A stretch of DNA of 64,000 nucleotides from Brienomyrus brachyistius. Lineage: Eukaryota > Chordata > Actinopteri > Osteoglossiformes > Mormyridae. A program made the translations under genes and the position numbers. Location of the stretch: NCBI RefSeq assembly GCF_023856365.1, contig NC_064539.1, positions 17,673,019 through 17,737,018 on the forward strand, written 5' to 3'. The notes beneath the pieces were generated by a model that worked only from the letters and a program-made list of their open reading frames with translations, did not search any database and had not been told where the DNA came from. Shown piece by piece: positions 1-37,246 of this stretch; within the stretch, counting starts at the first letter, position 1, and every line of letters starts with the position of its first letter.

Positions 1-25310
<25,310 letters not shown>

Positions 25311-26300
25311 TGGCAATAGAGTGCTTCCATGTGGCAGAACAGAGCTACTCCCCCCTCATGTGCCCCTGGATGGGTCCAGTGTCTGAGATGGGGAGCCCAA
25401 AGACAATATCGACTTGTGGCAAAAAGAAGCAACTTCGGAACTGTTTTGTATCCCTAAATGAAGCAGAAAGAGTCAACGTCTCCATTGGGAATAACATTTA
25501 TCTGTCTGAAAGATCGACATTCAAGTGAGAGGGAAAGAGGAGGACAAGACAAGAATTCCTGTAAATACTGTATACTGTGTTCGAGTTTCATCCGCCTGTC
25601 TCCGGAACACATTGGGCTGTGCGTACTCTCGTCAATGCTCTCAAAGCATTTCGGCATTCCTGTGCTCGTCGGGGGGGGAATGCATTTCATTCGCTTCTGA
25701 ATCCAGGCCTGTCAGAACCAGGTGGAACACAGTTTATGCAGGATCAGCGCAACGTTCCCTCAGAGAAAGAGCACTGCTCTGTTGCAAGCTTGCATGGGCT
25801 GCATTTGCCCCCCCCCCGCTGCGATACGGCTTGCCGGTTGCTGTTCCTGATATAGCCCTTACCTTATACATGCAGACACACGCTGACAGACCTCAGAAAC
25901 TTTGAATGTATGTTGCCAAACTTACTCTGCGCCTCTTGGGCTTTTCTGATTACCATTTCACACGGTTCAGGGTTCTGTGTTTGCTGTATGGAGCTGGATC
26001 TTATTGGCATTCAGAAACTCTGCTCTGAACAGCTTTCTCTCTCTGCTCTTCCTCCGGCTTAGTTCTAGTAGTATGTTTACCCCACATGTGACCCAACTCC
26101 GAAACTTGCACAAAACAAATACTGTTCTCCTGTCTCAGGATCCGCCTCCCCGACCCCCCCCCCCCCCCCCGGAAGTGTCTCGTGTCCCCTTGAGTTCATT
26201 CAAAAACCTTCTTCTGCCCTGCCTGTAAATGATGTACAGTTTATTATGATCCATTCAGCCTATTATAATGGTGTGTGTGTTTTTCCGAAGCCTGCGTGGG

Positions 26301-26432
26301 CATTCCATTCCATTACACTCCACTGCATTCCACTCCATCCATTCAATTCCACTCCACTCAATTCAATTCCACTCCATTCTACTCCACTGCATTCCATTCC
26401 ACTGCATTCAGTTCCATTCCACTCTGCACTCT
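26301..26432 (+). repeat. CATTC/CACTC pentanucleotide array in the 3'UTR
   Basis: Degenerate tandem CATTC, CACTC and CAATTC units over about 130 bp, resembling simple-satellite sequence. Confidence 0.9.
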
Positions 26433-27296
26433 CCTACGTGACCTTGACAGGCATTGCCGACATGACACATCTTACTTGTGCAGTTTTGTCCAAGTTATAA
26501 GCCAATGTGAATGTGATTCTTGCACAACTTAAATATACGACAGGGATTCGTGGGAGTCCACAGACAGGCTTGGGGAATGAGTTGCTCTAATTGATTGGAT
26601 TTACTTTTTCCCCTCTCAGTTTCATCGCAGTCGTACTCCCTGGGTCCTTAGCAATCATCTGCACCTCCTACTGATGAGCAGTCACTGTCCTTCACCATGT
26701 ACAATGGCATATGCGTCATACACAGTGTTAGAACAGAGGTGTTCATATCAGAAGCTGGTCTTACAGGGGATCTTTATGGAACAAAGGATGGAGCGTGTTG
26801 GGTGGGATGAGGTCTAGAAGGAAGAAGCGGAGCCTACACACAACGCCACACCCTCCTTCCTCTGCGTTTCACCCCCGCTAAGTTCTCGTCCTTTCCTTGT
26901 GGGTTTCCAAACATGAACTGTGGATCTTATTTTTTTGACTGTTCTAGACAATTCTATTTATGTATGCCAGTGAATTCTGATTTGGCTCATACAGAATATG
27001 ATGTAGCCACTTGGAAATTAACTAAAAATAGACCACCGCTTCAGCTGGGGTTGCCAGTGTGGAGGGATGCAGGACCGAATCTCCTAGCCGCTGCTCTTCA
27101 CAGTGTTGCTAGGCGTCACGGGGGAGTTCACCAAGACGTCACCTGTGTCCTGCGCTTGTCATTTTCCTCCTCGGTCACTTGACACCTGCACTGGGTTGCA
27201 CAGAATCCCAAGCATTTACTTCCTGTTGTAAATAATCATTCTTAAATAATTTCCTACATATGTCATATTTTTTTCAACTGTGTTTCTTTTTCAAGA

Positions 27297-27302
27297 AATA
27301 AA
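27297..27302 (+). terminator. sh2d3c: poly(A) signal of sh2d3c
   Basis: AATAAA, the only canonical hexamer I found after the stop, followed by GT-rich sequence (TGTTTGCTTGTGTC and, at about 27,350, TGTGTGTGTTT), as expected of a cleavage site with a downstream GU element. Confidence 0.65.
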
Positions 27303-27659
27303 ACATGTTTGCTTGTGTCAGTAGGCCTTGGTGGTTAATACTGCATATGTGTGTGTGTTTACAGCCGTGTCAGTCGGGTTACTTACACTAGTTTAGCAGT
27401 GTTTTAAATTCCTGTTACACAGCATGTCCCCAGACATGTGAGGTGTAGCTTTAACAGTGTGGTTTGTGGCATAACTCAGCTTAAAGCTCACACTGCATTG
27501 TACTTCACGTCTTAATTATTAATACTGATTGATCATAAACATGACCATCTGCTGAGCAACTTATTGTCAACAAAAGTTAAATATAAGTATTGCAGAAAAC
27601 AAACCCTGTTATTAGAGATGTTTGTGACATTGTAGAAATGCATAGCATATATATTAATA

Positions 27660-28130
27660 CTTTATCTAGCCGATTTCCAACTGCTTGTTCTGGAGGGGGG
27701 GCTGTACCCTATTTCAGACAGCAGAGGGCACATGACTAGGTTACACCTAGGATGGGATGCTAGTCCATCACAGGACACACACATGCACTCTAGTCCATCA
27801 CAGGACACACGCATGCACTCTAGTCAATCACAGGACACACGCATGCATTTTAGTCCATCACAGGACACACGCATGCACTCTAGTCCATCACAGGACACAC
27901 GCATGCACTCTAGTCCATCACAGGACACACGCATGCACTCTAATCCATCACAGGACACACGCATGCACTCTAGTCCATCACAGGACACACGCATGCACTC
28001 TCTGGGCAAATAAGCCTATCTACATGCCTTTGGACTGTCAGAGGAAAGCCACAGATATGCAAAGTCCACACACACAGAGCAAAGGTGGGATTTAAACCCC
28101 CATCCCTGCAGCCATGAGGTAAAACGCCCT
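27660..28130. repeat. ATCC-family retroelement tail carrying a minisatellite
   Basis: Flanks of the minisatellite (GGATGGGATGCTAGTCCATC before it; CCTTTGGACTGTCAGAGGAA and GGGATTTAAACCCCCATCCC after it) belong to the same repeat family seen intact at 44.2 kb in opposite orientation. Confidence 0.65.
27761..28000 (+). repeat. 30-bp minisatellite, 8 copies
   Basis: Eight exact-length units, each starting TAGTCCATCACAGGACACAC and ending GCATGCACTC, with a handful of substitutions. Because 30 is divisible by 3, all frames stay open through it. Confidence 0.97.
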
Positions 28131-28251
28131 GCAAACAACACACAAAGCAGTCTATGCATAATGAAATACAAAGTTATAATTATAAGAATTATAAGAAACA
28201 CAGAGACTTTCTCATCAGCGAGAGAAAAGGGACAGGAGACCGTTTTATATT

Positions 28252-28265
28252 GGGGGGGGGGGGGG
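28252..28265 (+). repeat. poly(G) tract, 14 nt
   Basis: Fourteen consecutive G in the intergenic region. Confidence 0.95.
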
Positions 28266-29030
28266 CACAACTGAATAATTCAAAGGAAAAGGTCTATTTA
28301 TAGGGATAAATGAAGCCAAATTAAATTTTGGGGGTACACCCCCGCCCCAGTTCCAACTCCCCTGACTGCTACTTATTGTGTGTTATAATAACATTCTGCT
28401 TAACAGTAAAGGTGAAGTTCGATGTTAAACATTACTGAACAAGCTACTATTTAAAGTCCTTAGAGGACAAATACAACAGACAGAAATGGGACATGGATTT
28501 GTTTGCAGTTGTAAATTTCTGTAAGTCAGAAACCATTAAATGCTGTTTCCTTTGCATAGGAGCTGGCAGGGTGGTTGAGAGACGTGCATTATTTAGCGTG
28601 CCTTAAGGGGTATTCGCTATATAATTCACCGGCTAATTATTACAGGGACTCCAGACATGTTCCCATATATGAACATATGATCAGAAACTAATTAAATTCT
28701 CATTATTCAGCCAAGACCAAAATTTTATGTAGTTCCTTATATGAAGTGAGAAATCAGGGCAGACTCTGTCATATTAGCATTATCATTAATATTTATGCTG
28801 CCATTAATATTGAGTTTAATTACTCCTTTAAAATGAGCGATTTGTGAAGGGAAGACGGCAGCAGGCAGATTTTGTGCTTTGAAAATGTTGAATTATTTTA
28901 TAGTTTTAGATAAGCACGTTGTACACGGGGCACAAATAAAAACCAAAATATATTCCATCAGAAACCACTGAGCTGTTTCCTAGCTGGGAGCAGGAAGAAA
29001 TTTAAAGGGGTAAAACCTCCGTTTTCTTAA

Positions 29031-29248
29031 GGGCAACTTTTTGAGCAATGTTACTGGGCAATGTCACTGGGCAATGTTGCTGACCTGTGTTGCTTGGACT
29101 CATTCCCATTGATATCGGGCAACAAATTTCCACTTGAAAATCTTTGAGTGACAGCTGGCAGATTTTCATGATTACCCAGATGCAAATGAGTTGCCCTTTG
29201 TCTCACCTGGTTGTCTGTTGCCCGGCAACATTGCTCAAACGGTTGCCC
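29031..29248. mobile_element. palindromic foldback element
   Basis: Left GGGCAACTTTTTGAGCAATG and right CATTGCTCAAACGGTTGCCC are inverted copies; the outer CTTAAG occurs on both sides. The left arm carries a small tandem triplication of CTGGGCAATGT. Confidence 0.75.
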
Positions 29249-32200
29249 TGTTTATCATCATCTTAAGGCATCAAATGTGAACACAAGGTCTTCCAGGAGT
29301 GACAACACACCTTTGAGAAAAATATACCACACTCTGCAGCGTGGAAATGAAAAGAGCGAAGGGTGCTAGAGTGTGGGGGGTGCAGACACTGCAGCTGTCA
29401 GTGATTTAATGCACTAACCAGCACCAACAAGGCACTCTGGGAAAACGCAGGCCCATTTCAGAAGGTGCATATGCAGAAACTTTGCGAGGATTGTGTGGGA
29501 GGCAGGGGTGTTAAAAATCCCCAGGTCAACATCCCCGCCTGGTGGTCATTTGCTGAATGGATTTATGCCACCATCACTTACATGGCAGGCAGGGATCTAG
29601 CAGAGAGACAGGGAACCTAGGAGAGAGAAACAAGGAAACGGAACGCTGCTGCATACAGGCCACTTTCACACTGTCGGCCCAGAGACAGACACATGACCGA
29701 GGATGAGTCAAACCTGGCATTCCTCTCCTGCCACCTCGAAGATGTGCTGCTTACGTCCAGACCGGGCATTGAGTGTGACCTGGGCAGCCTTTGTGAAGAA
29801 GGAACGGCACTTCGCTGTACTGTGATGATAATAACAGAGCAGCCCCAGGAGAAGCTCCAGAAGTAATTCTGCCCCTGTGCCCAGGAATTATGCATGGCAG
29901 GCCTGGGCAGGAATCACCCTGGGTGGGAGACCAACCCATCATAGAGCAAACACTCAGACACTATGGGTAACATATTGGCGCTGACTCACCAGCTGTGGAT
30001 GGAAAGCCAAGTAAACACAGGAAGTCAGTTCAGTTCAATTATAATGACAAAAATGTTGAGTTGAGTCGAGTTTAAGAGAACAGAATATCATGCAGATGCC
30101 ATACACGCACAGCCCAGGACAGGACAGGATTCGAACCCACAACCCTTAGGGTGTGAATGTGTATGCAAATGTGTGCCTCTGGGGAGGGGGGGGTACTCAA
30201 TTTTGCACCCCTGTGCTCCTCAGCAAAAGCTCCAGGTTCATCATTACCCTGTACTGAGTCAGATGCTACTGACGACGTCCTGCCAGTACTGCTGTACCAT
30301 GACTGCAGTGCTGGAATAGCCCAGCAGATGGCAGAACTACCTTAAAGAAAGTTACAATGAATCAGATCAAGGCCTTGAATTCTTAAAGGAACTAAACAAC
30401 CAGCAGGAGATGGTCTATGAGAAAAGAGCACAGAGAGGAAGCGAGGCGGGTGTCCAGCATAGCTGTGTGAGTAGAAATGGCTCCCTAGTGATGTGTAACA
30501 CGCCGCATTCAGCATTGTCACTTGGGCTTCCCCCGTCAGACACCCCCGCAGCTGACTGTCTGCCATGTCCTCTTCCAGCAGCTAAGTCAGCATTACACCG
30601 ACTCCATTGCATTTGCATGAACACAGCTGTACCCTGCCAGCCTCAATCTGTCATTACTACCATCCCCAGTCCAATGCACTCTGCTGGGATGTGGGTCAAC
30701 CGTTACCCTACAAAAACCCCCATTCCAGCTCTTAATCACCATCAATCTCATTAAGCCAGCAAAGGATTCCCGATTCCAAATGGGTTATTTACTAACTAAA
30801 TCCGTTTATCTACATACATATTAATTTGCCAAACAGCTGTTTTTCTACAAAGCGACTGCCGTACTCTTGTAATTCACAGTACAAACAGTGGTGTCTTTCC
30901 GTGCGCTTGTTCTGAACTCGCCTAAACGCTTATATCTGCACTGCCGCCGCATCTGGGGTAACCTGCTCTGCCTGCTTTGTTTTTTCTTCCATCTCGCCTC
31001 TCAGAGAGTCTGAATGAAGTTGGCAAACACACTGATCTCCTTACACTGTTTACCCTGTCGTATGCCATATGCCCCTATACAGACCAACTTGGTCTGACTC
31101 AGCGGTACAGCAGGATATCTTCCAAGGCCATTAAAGTGCTTTTCTCAAGGGTACAACAGCGGATCATGTCCGGGGATTTGTCCAGACATCCTTAAGTCAA
31201 TGACTACACAGCTCCACTTCCTAAACGTTTTGTGCGACTACATCTGCTGAAAGTCAATCCAGTGTCACCATATCTTAGTTTTTTTTTTTTTAAATAAATC
31301 CACATATTCCAGCTTCAACACCCGTCTACCTCCTGATGACAGACCCTGCATGACACGTCTCAACACAACCACATAACCTCTGCCCATACTTACCAGAGAT
31401 GGGCAATATCATTGACTTTATTTCAATCCAAAACCAAGTACATACAAAGGTTGGTATCCACGTATCAACCCTGTTGATCAAATTTCGGGGCGGCAGGGGG
31501 ACTGGTCCATTCTGCTGATGCAAAAATTTGCCCCTAGTTTCTGCTCCTTTGAAAGTCATCATATTCTGCTCCCTGTTATAATCTATACATTTTGATGTTA
31601 GAGTGGATTCTCAAAACGAAACATTCTGATGAAAAGAATGGACATTTCAATTTGTTCATCATCGCCCCACACACCCTTAACACATTTCCTCTCGCCATTT
31701 TGCCCATGTTTGTTTGTCTCTTTAACTGGCTGATTAAAAGCCCCCTTCCCCCCAAACTGTTTAAAATGGAGTGCTTCACTGTGAACTTTAACTTCACTCT
31801 GTAGACAAGAGTTATAACCATTTGGAATCCATTACAGTCTCCTCCGGTGCATGAGCCTTGATCACCTCTCATTCATTTCCTCTACTTGAGATGCCTACAA
31901 ATGTTTCCTGGAGTCTACAAGCAGTCTGGCAGCACTCCACTTCGCGGGAATAGCTCCATCTTAATCCTTGCAAGCTGGTACCAAAAACAGACGCGAGCTA
32001 TCAGTTTTCGCATCCCCTCTCTCTCTTTGTTCCAGTCATAACACTGTTTGTTTTGTCATAACATTTCTCTGCTGATGACGCTCATTTCTTTCTGCCCCTA
32101 AGATCACAGCTGCTGTACACGGATCTCCTAGGTTATTTCTGCTCTTGTCCTTGGTTTCTCTGGTTTCAGGAGACGTTGCCTCCTGTTCCGCAAGAACTGA

Positions 32201-34409
32201 AATGACAGCCACTGGTCAGAGGACCTAGCAAGCTTATCCGAAAGACAGGTCTCAGTCATTTCTGATCTATGAGGGAAGGCAGCGTGGCAACTTCACGGCT
32301 CTCCGCAGGAATGTTTTCATTAAGGGACTCATGTTAGTGCCCGTCTTTAGCCGGGGGTCTTAAACTCACAGTCTCCTCACTCATTTGTCCATCACTGACA
32401 GACCCAGTGTTCCGACCAAAACCTCTACAGCAGTCCCTCTTTCAGCAGCTTACTTCCGCAAATTCTACCAAAATCACCCCAAATCACAGCCATTGTCCTT
32501 CACAATCAATAGATTTCCTAAGCCATTTATAAACCGTGAACTGGACATTGTTGCATCCCCTGAATACTATTTTGAACTGAGCAGTTGGGTGGTGGGAGAG
32601 GGGGGGGGCATTAAGTAGTGATATCTGATTGGCTGGAGGCTACTTCCACGGTGACTGGCTCCCAGGCTGAGCTGAACAGGCGCTTCTCCACTGGAAACAC
32701 CAGACTTGTCCCATGGCAGGTAATTCATACCCCAGGCCTCCTGCCTGAACAGGTTTACTAAAAACCAAGTCCTTCCCATAACGTTTCTATTGAATTGGTC
32801 CTAATCTCAGAGTATTGCCAAATATTTCGACTTCATTTTCCCGCTTTGTAGCTCAGGGAAAATCAGCATTGAATGCATATTCATGGCAATTTCACACTTT
32901 AAATGCTGAAAAACAAAATATGCGTGTTTAACGTTTTATCTGGTTGTCTTATTTCTGATCTATGGGGGGGGGGGAATAGTGATTTGATATTTATATTTAA
33001 GTTCACAGGTTTGCCACAAAAAAATACATAAATCATATCACGTGGCTGCGTTAACTGGATGTTATATATAAGTAATGGGATTTGCCGAGTTATAGTCACA
33101 GCGTATTTGCTTATATTACGCCTTGAAGGCGGCTTGAGTGCATGTTTGCGGCCTGTCGGCGAATTTATAGCCATAGAATGATGGCATTGTGCTGACCCCC
33201 TTAAACCTTCGGTGTACTGAGCAGGCCGGCCTCGGCTTTACCAGTCGCTCCAGTTAGTTCATTTCTAATCACAATGGTGCGGTCCACGATTCACGGTTTA
33301 ACATTTTATCACGACACTTTTTATGGCTCAATCCCATGTTTTATCTCGTAACGGACAACCTATTTTCACTGCTGTTCATTTCCCTGTTCTGACTATGGGA
33401 TAAGAAAGAGAATCAATGACTTTTCTTTACGGTTGCAGTGACACTATCTGCCCGCACGGTCCCTTCCCGGATCGCCTCGCTCCGCTGCTCGCTTGTGTCC
33501 TGAATGGTCTTATTTTGCACCTTGTCCTTGATCTGAATGGCGCTCTTGTTAGTTTCTTGTGCAGATACTGACTCGCACTTGTTACTGGTCATTCATCGGA
33601 AGCTCAGACTAGCTACACTTACGCCAAGTTGGCTCTATGACAGCTGAATGTTTGTAATGTGCTTTTTGCCTCAGTAGTACTTTGGATAAACACGTCTGAT
33701 AAATAAATAAATGCAAATGTACATTTTAGAGATGCTGATTTCGAAGTAACGCTTTTTGTTTAGTAAATGAGATAACACTCGTCACTATTACTTTAGTTCT
33801 ACGTAAGTTTGGCGAGCACAATGTAGATCATTAATAAAGCAATTCTGCTCGTCAGATTACAAACTTGCGTCAAAACATTAGCAGTGGTTTGTTTTGTTTA
33901 TGTCAGACATTGTTCTTCCGCACTTTTCCCTCAAATCTTTGTTTTGATTATTTGTACAATTCCGCGCAAATAGCACGGAGGTTAATATAAAGTCATACTA
34001 AATTAAAAGAATTACAACGACCAATTGCCATCCCGATTGTCCATTTGGATTATTGTTGTTGTTATTGTTCTTATAAACCCACATTACACTTAAAGCATAT
34101 AATTTATTTTTGATTTTGTAATAAAGTTTTACTAAAATGTAAAAAGTCCTGCTAGTCTGCGTGTCATCCATTAGATGGCAGCATAACCACAGTCATTATA
34201 TGAGCCAATTGGCGAAAAGCTAATACTCTTGCTTATAATTGAATCTTAATGGCTAGGTTGGTTTTTATCAGTATGCTTGATTATTGCTCTAACTCACGGG
34301 GGAAAAAACGCAATTCAGGGTCCCGCGAAAGAGACAGAAAAGCGCCAAACAGTATAGAAATCCTAGAAATGTGGGAAGAAAAACTGTTCAGCAGATGCCG
34401 AGAAAATGT

Positions 34410-34605
34410 TAATGCAGGGATGGCCAGGGCCGGTGTGTGTGCAGGTTTTTGGAATAACCTTTAGGTCAGCTGCTCAAACCCAAGTGTGAGGAGGACTCTT
34501 CAGCCAATCAGTCCTCTAATTAGTAATCTAATTAGGGAGGTACAGCGAAAACCCACACACACACACAACAGCCCTTCCGGGATGGTTGGCTACCCCTGTA
34601 TTAAT
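34410..34605. repeat. fish interspersed repeat fragment
   Basis: Contains GGCCGGTGTGTGTGCAGGTT near one end and CCCACACACACACA...GGTTGGCTACCCCTG near the other, a teleost DNA-element pattern with a central TCTAATTAG palindrome. Confidence 0.5.
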
Positions 34606-37079
34606 CCATTAATACACTTAATTTAAAAAAAATAAATTCAGTGATTAAGAAAAATAAATAATGTATGGAATAAAATATGTAAATATACTGGGATGATGTA
34701 GCTAATTGTGAGCCTCATACCGGGGTGTTATCTGTGGTGTATTTGTCTCTTGTATGCACACTTCATCCACAGAGGCCTTATTGCTGTTGTTTTCTGTGTG
34801 TATGTGGCCTGGAGCCAGTGAGCATGCTCAGTGCGGCAGCGCTCTTGTAAAATGGAAGCACATCAGGCTGGCAGGAGGAGAGGCAAAGGGAGAGGAGGTG
34901 TGAGATTATGTTGAAAGGGAAGCTTTCCGGCCTTATTAAGAGACCCGGACGTGCGATCAGTCCACCTGACGTGACATGCGGCTGTCAGCGAGTGACAGGG
35001 CTGATTTTTATTCTTCCCTAAACCGTGATGTATTGCAGAATACGGCATCACTGCCTTACTGGTTTACAGCTGTGTTTAAGGGGCATTGGGGCTCCGGAGA
35101 ATCCTTTACACTGACGGTGGTCTGCACATGCCTAACTGATCCTCGTTGGAAAAACCACCTCAGGACACAAGGGCAAATGGCTCACACACAGACACACTTT
35201 CCTTGAAATTTAAGAAAAACAAATTCTTACAAATTCCTATTAAATTCTTAAGAAGTCCTTTTTTTTGCAGTAATTGTCGACTTTGAAAAGGTCGATACCT
35301 ATCCGTAGGAGAACCTTGACTATAATAACTATTAAAGCTTTTTTTCACCGTAATAAGTATTCCAGTATATTAGACTGGTGCAGAACTACAAATTTAATTA
35401 AAAATTAAATTGTATTTTTACTGCCGGCATTACCTTTTCCATTAGTGGTTGTGCATGTCTATTTAGTTTTTTTTTATTTCAGAGATAAGGAGAAAAATCC
35501 ATACATTTTTATTGTGCGCTGAGAAGCCTTTTCCTTTATGTCAGCCTCAGTCGCTGCCTTTTCGGTCATAAGAAGATTAGCGTCCTTATGATCCTAATTA
35601 TGTCAGACAGATGATATGTGTGGGGTCCTGACTGGGCTTCTGTTTCTCAGAACATTTCTGTCTTGGGTCTGCAGTCCAGTCTGACCTGTGGAGCTCTGGA
35701 GGAGAGGAGACTGACCACGTAGCATGTACTGGTTAAAAAAGTGTGACGGTGCAGCATGTTCTGGTGAGAGGACAGGCACAATGTGGCGTGTTGTGGTTCT
35801 ACTGGGAGAGAAGAGGAACAGCGTGTCGTATTATGGCGAGCTTAGCAAATGTGAAGTGACTGGATGACATGTCCTGGTGGTTTAACACTTTGTTATCTAA
35901 ATCCTGGGGGCTTATTGAACAGTGGCCAGCCTCAATCTCCTTGTGAAGAAAGCCACCCCCCACACACACATCTTTCAGCAGGCCAGATTCACATTTCAAT
36001 CGACCGCGTCATCGTGGTGCCGGTGGCTGCGTGTCTCTCTTCATGGGACGTGGTCTCAACTCGATGCTTCTGGCTGAGCGCGGGGTGGAAAAAAAGTAAG
36101 TTACGTTTATGAGCCCCATCTGGAAAAATGGAAAGGGGGGCTCATTATTAAAAGCCGCCATATTTCTGTATATGCTCAAAGCCATGTTTCAGAAACTAAC
36201 TTTGCTGCTCTTTTCCAGTGCCGTGTTAAGGAGTCAGCAGCCGTCATCTCTGGGGTTCAGGAGACACGAACTGCGATAACTTCAGTAGGATTTTCCAAAT
36301 AAGATGTCCAGTGTATTGGTGATATTCGACAGGTGAATGCGCTCAATCAATGAAATGAAGACAACCTTATGTATGAGAATGATCACTGTCAACTCGCATG
36401 AGGATACAAATGTTAACACGTTCAAAGCAAGACAGATATAGCCAAAGATCAGCAAAGTCACATGACAGCCTTCCACTGATCCAATATATAAAACTATTTT
36501 CAGAATTTCCGCATTACTTTGAAGTAGAAATAACATTTATTGGCTGAAGTGAGGGGATGTAAAACAGCCCTGTTCACACTGGCCTTGTCCCAAATTTACT
36601 CTCACCCCCCGCTGATATTTTACCCCGGTCTGTGTCCACTGGCTGCTGCCCCTTTGCACCCTGACTTCTACATTTCCCGTGTTCATCTCGGCCAGACTAC
36701 CCATTACCACATGAATGGTTCCTTGGGAAGGCCCACTGCCGACTCAGATGCTGACAGAAGGCATGAGATTTGCAATTCAATCTAACCCCCCATTTGGGAC
36801 AGGCCTGTCACCAACCTGACATGGGCAAAGAGAGCTTATTTTATGTGCAATGAATGTGTGCCTGAATTTTAAATGTCTGAAAGTTTTACATTTTCTTTTA
36901 AAAAAAGAAAATATATTACCAACACTTAAGTGCTTCCAAAAAGTAACACCAACATACTAACGGTAATCAGTATTTCTCCATGATAGGTATGTCCTGAGCT
37001 TATATCACATCCTATCTAAGTAATGCTATCTAAAATCCAATATAAAACTCCTACCTATTCCTAGACTAAGGATGAAACA

Positions 37080-37211
37080 GAAATGGCGGTACTCCGCGGC
37101 CAGTTAATTCGCGAGATGATTTGATAAATCTCGCGGTCGCAGCGTGGGCCTTTAGCACGCGTGCTGCACTTCCGGAATCGTGGAAGGTGACTTCCGGCGC
37201 GTTGAGGCAAT
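37080..37211 (+). promoter_or_regulatory. urm1: urm1 core promoter
   Basis: A CpG-rich TATA-less segment directly upstream of the ATG. It contains an inverted pair CGCGAGAT (37110-37117) / ATCTCGCG (37128-37135) 10 bp apart, two ETS/GABPA-type sites ACTTCCGGAA (37168-37177) and ACTTCCGGCG (37190-37199), and a YY1-like ATATGGCGGC over the start codon. This is the usual layout of housekeeping-gene promoters. It lies in otherwise AT-rich sequence. Confidence 0.72.
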
Positions 37212-37246
37212 ATGGCGGCTTCCATAGTGCTACATTTGGAGTTCGG
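37212..37246 (+). CDS. urm1: urm1 exon 1
   Basis: ATG plus [11 protein letters not shown] and the first two bases of a Gly codon. Donor GG|GTGGGT at 37247. Confidence 0.93.

Larger units (their letters stand above)
25311..27325 (+). other. sh2d3c: sh2d3c 3'UTR (inferred)
   Basis: About 2 kb without coding signal between the stop and the first canonical AATAAA. Contains a 17-nt poly(C) tract (26154-26170) and a CATTC/CACTC pentamer array (26301-26432). Confidence 0.6.
27326..37080. other. intergenic region between sh2d3c and urm1
   Basis: No recognisable gene or RNA on either strand. Contains an ATCC-family retroelement with an expanded 30-bp minisatellite (27.66-28.13 kb), poly(G) at 28,252, a foldback MITE (29.03-29.25 kb), a SINE-tail fragment with a B box-like GATTCGAACCC (about 30.13 kb), a fish repeat fragment ending ATAAATAAATAAATGC (about 33.65-33.71 kb) and another with flanking ACCGG/ACACAC signatures (34.41-34.61 kb). 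Confidence 0.7.

Noticed and set aside
30410..30754. 114-codon open frame between sh2d3c and urm1
   Set aside because: No recognisable domain, no promoter or splice context, Ser/Pro/His-rich by composition only.
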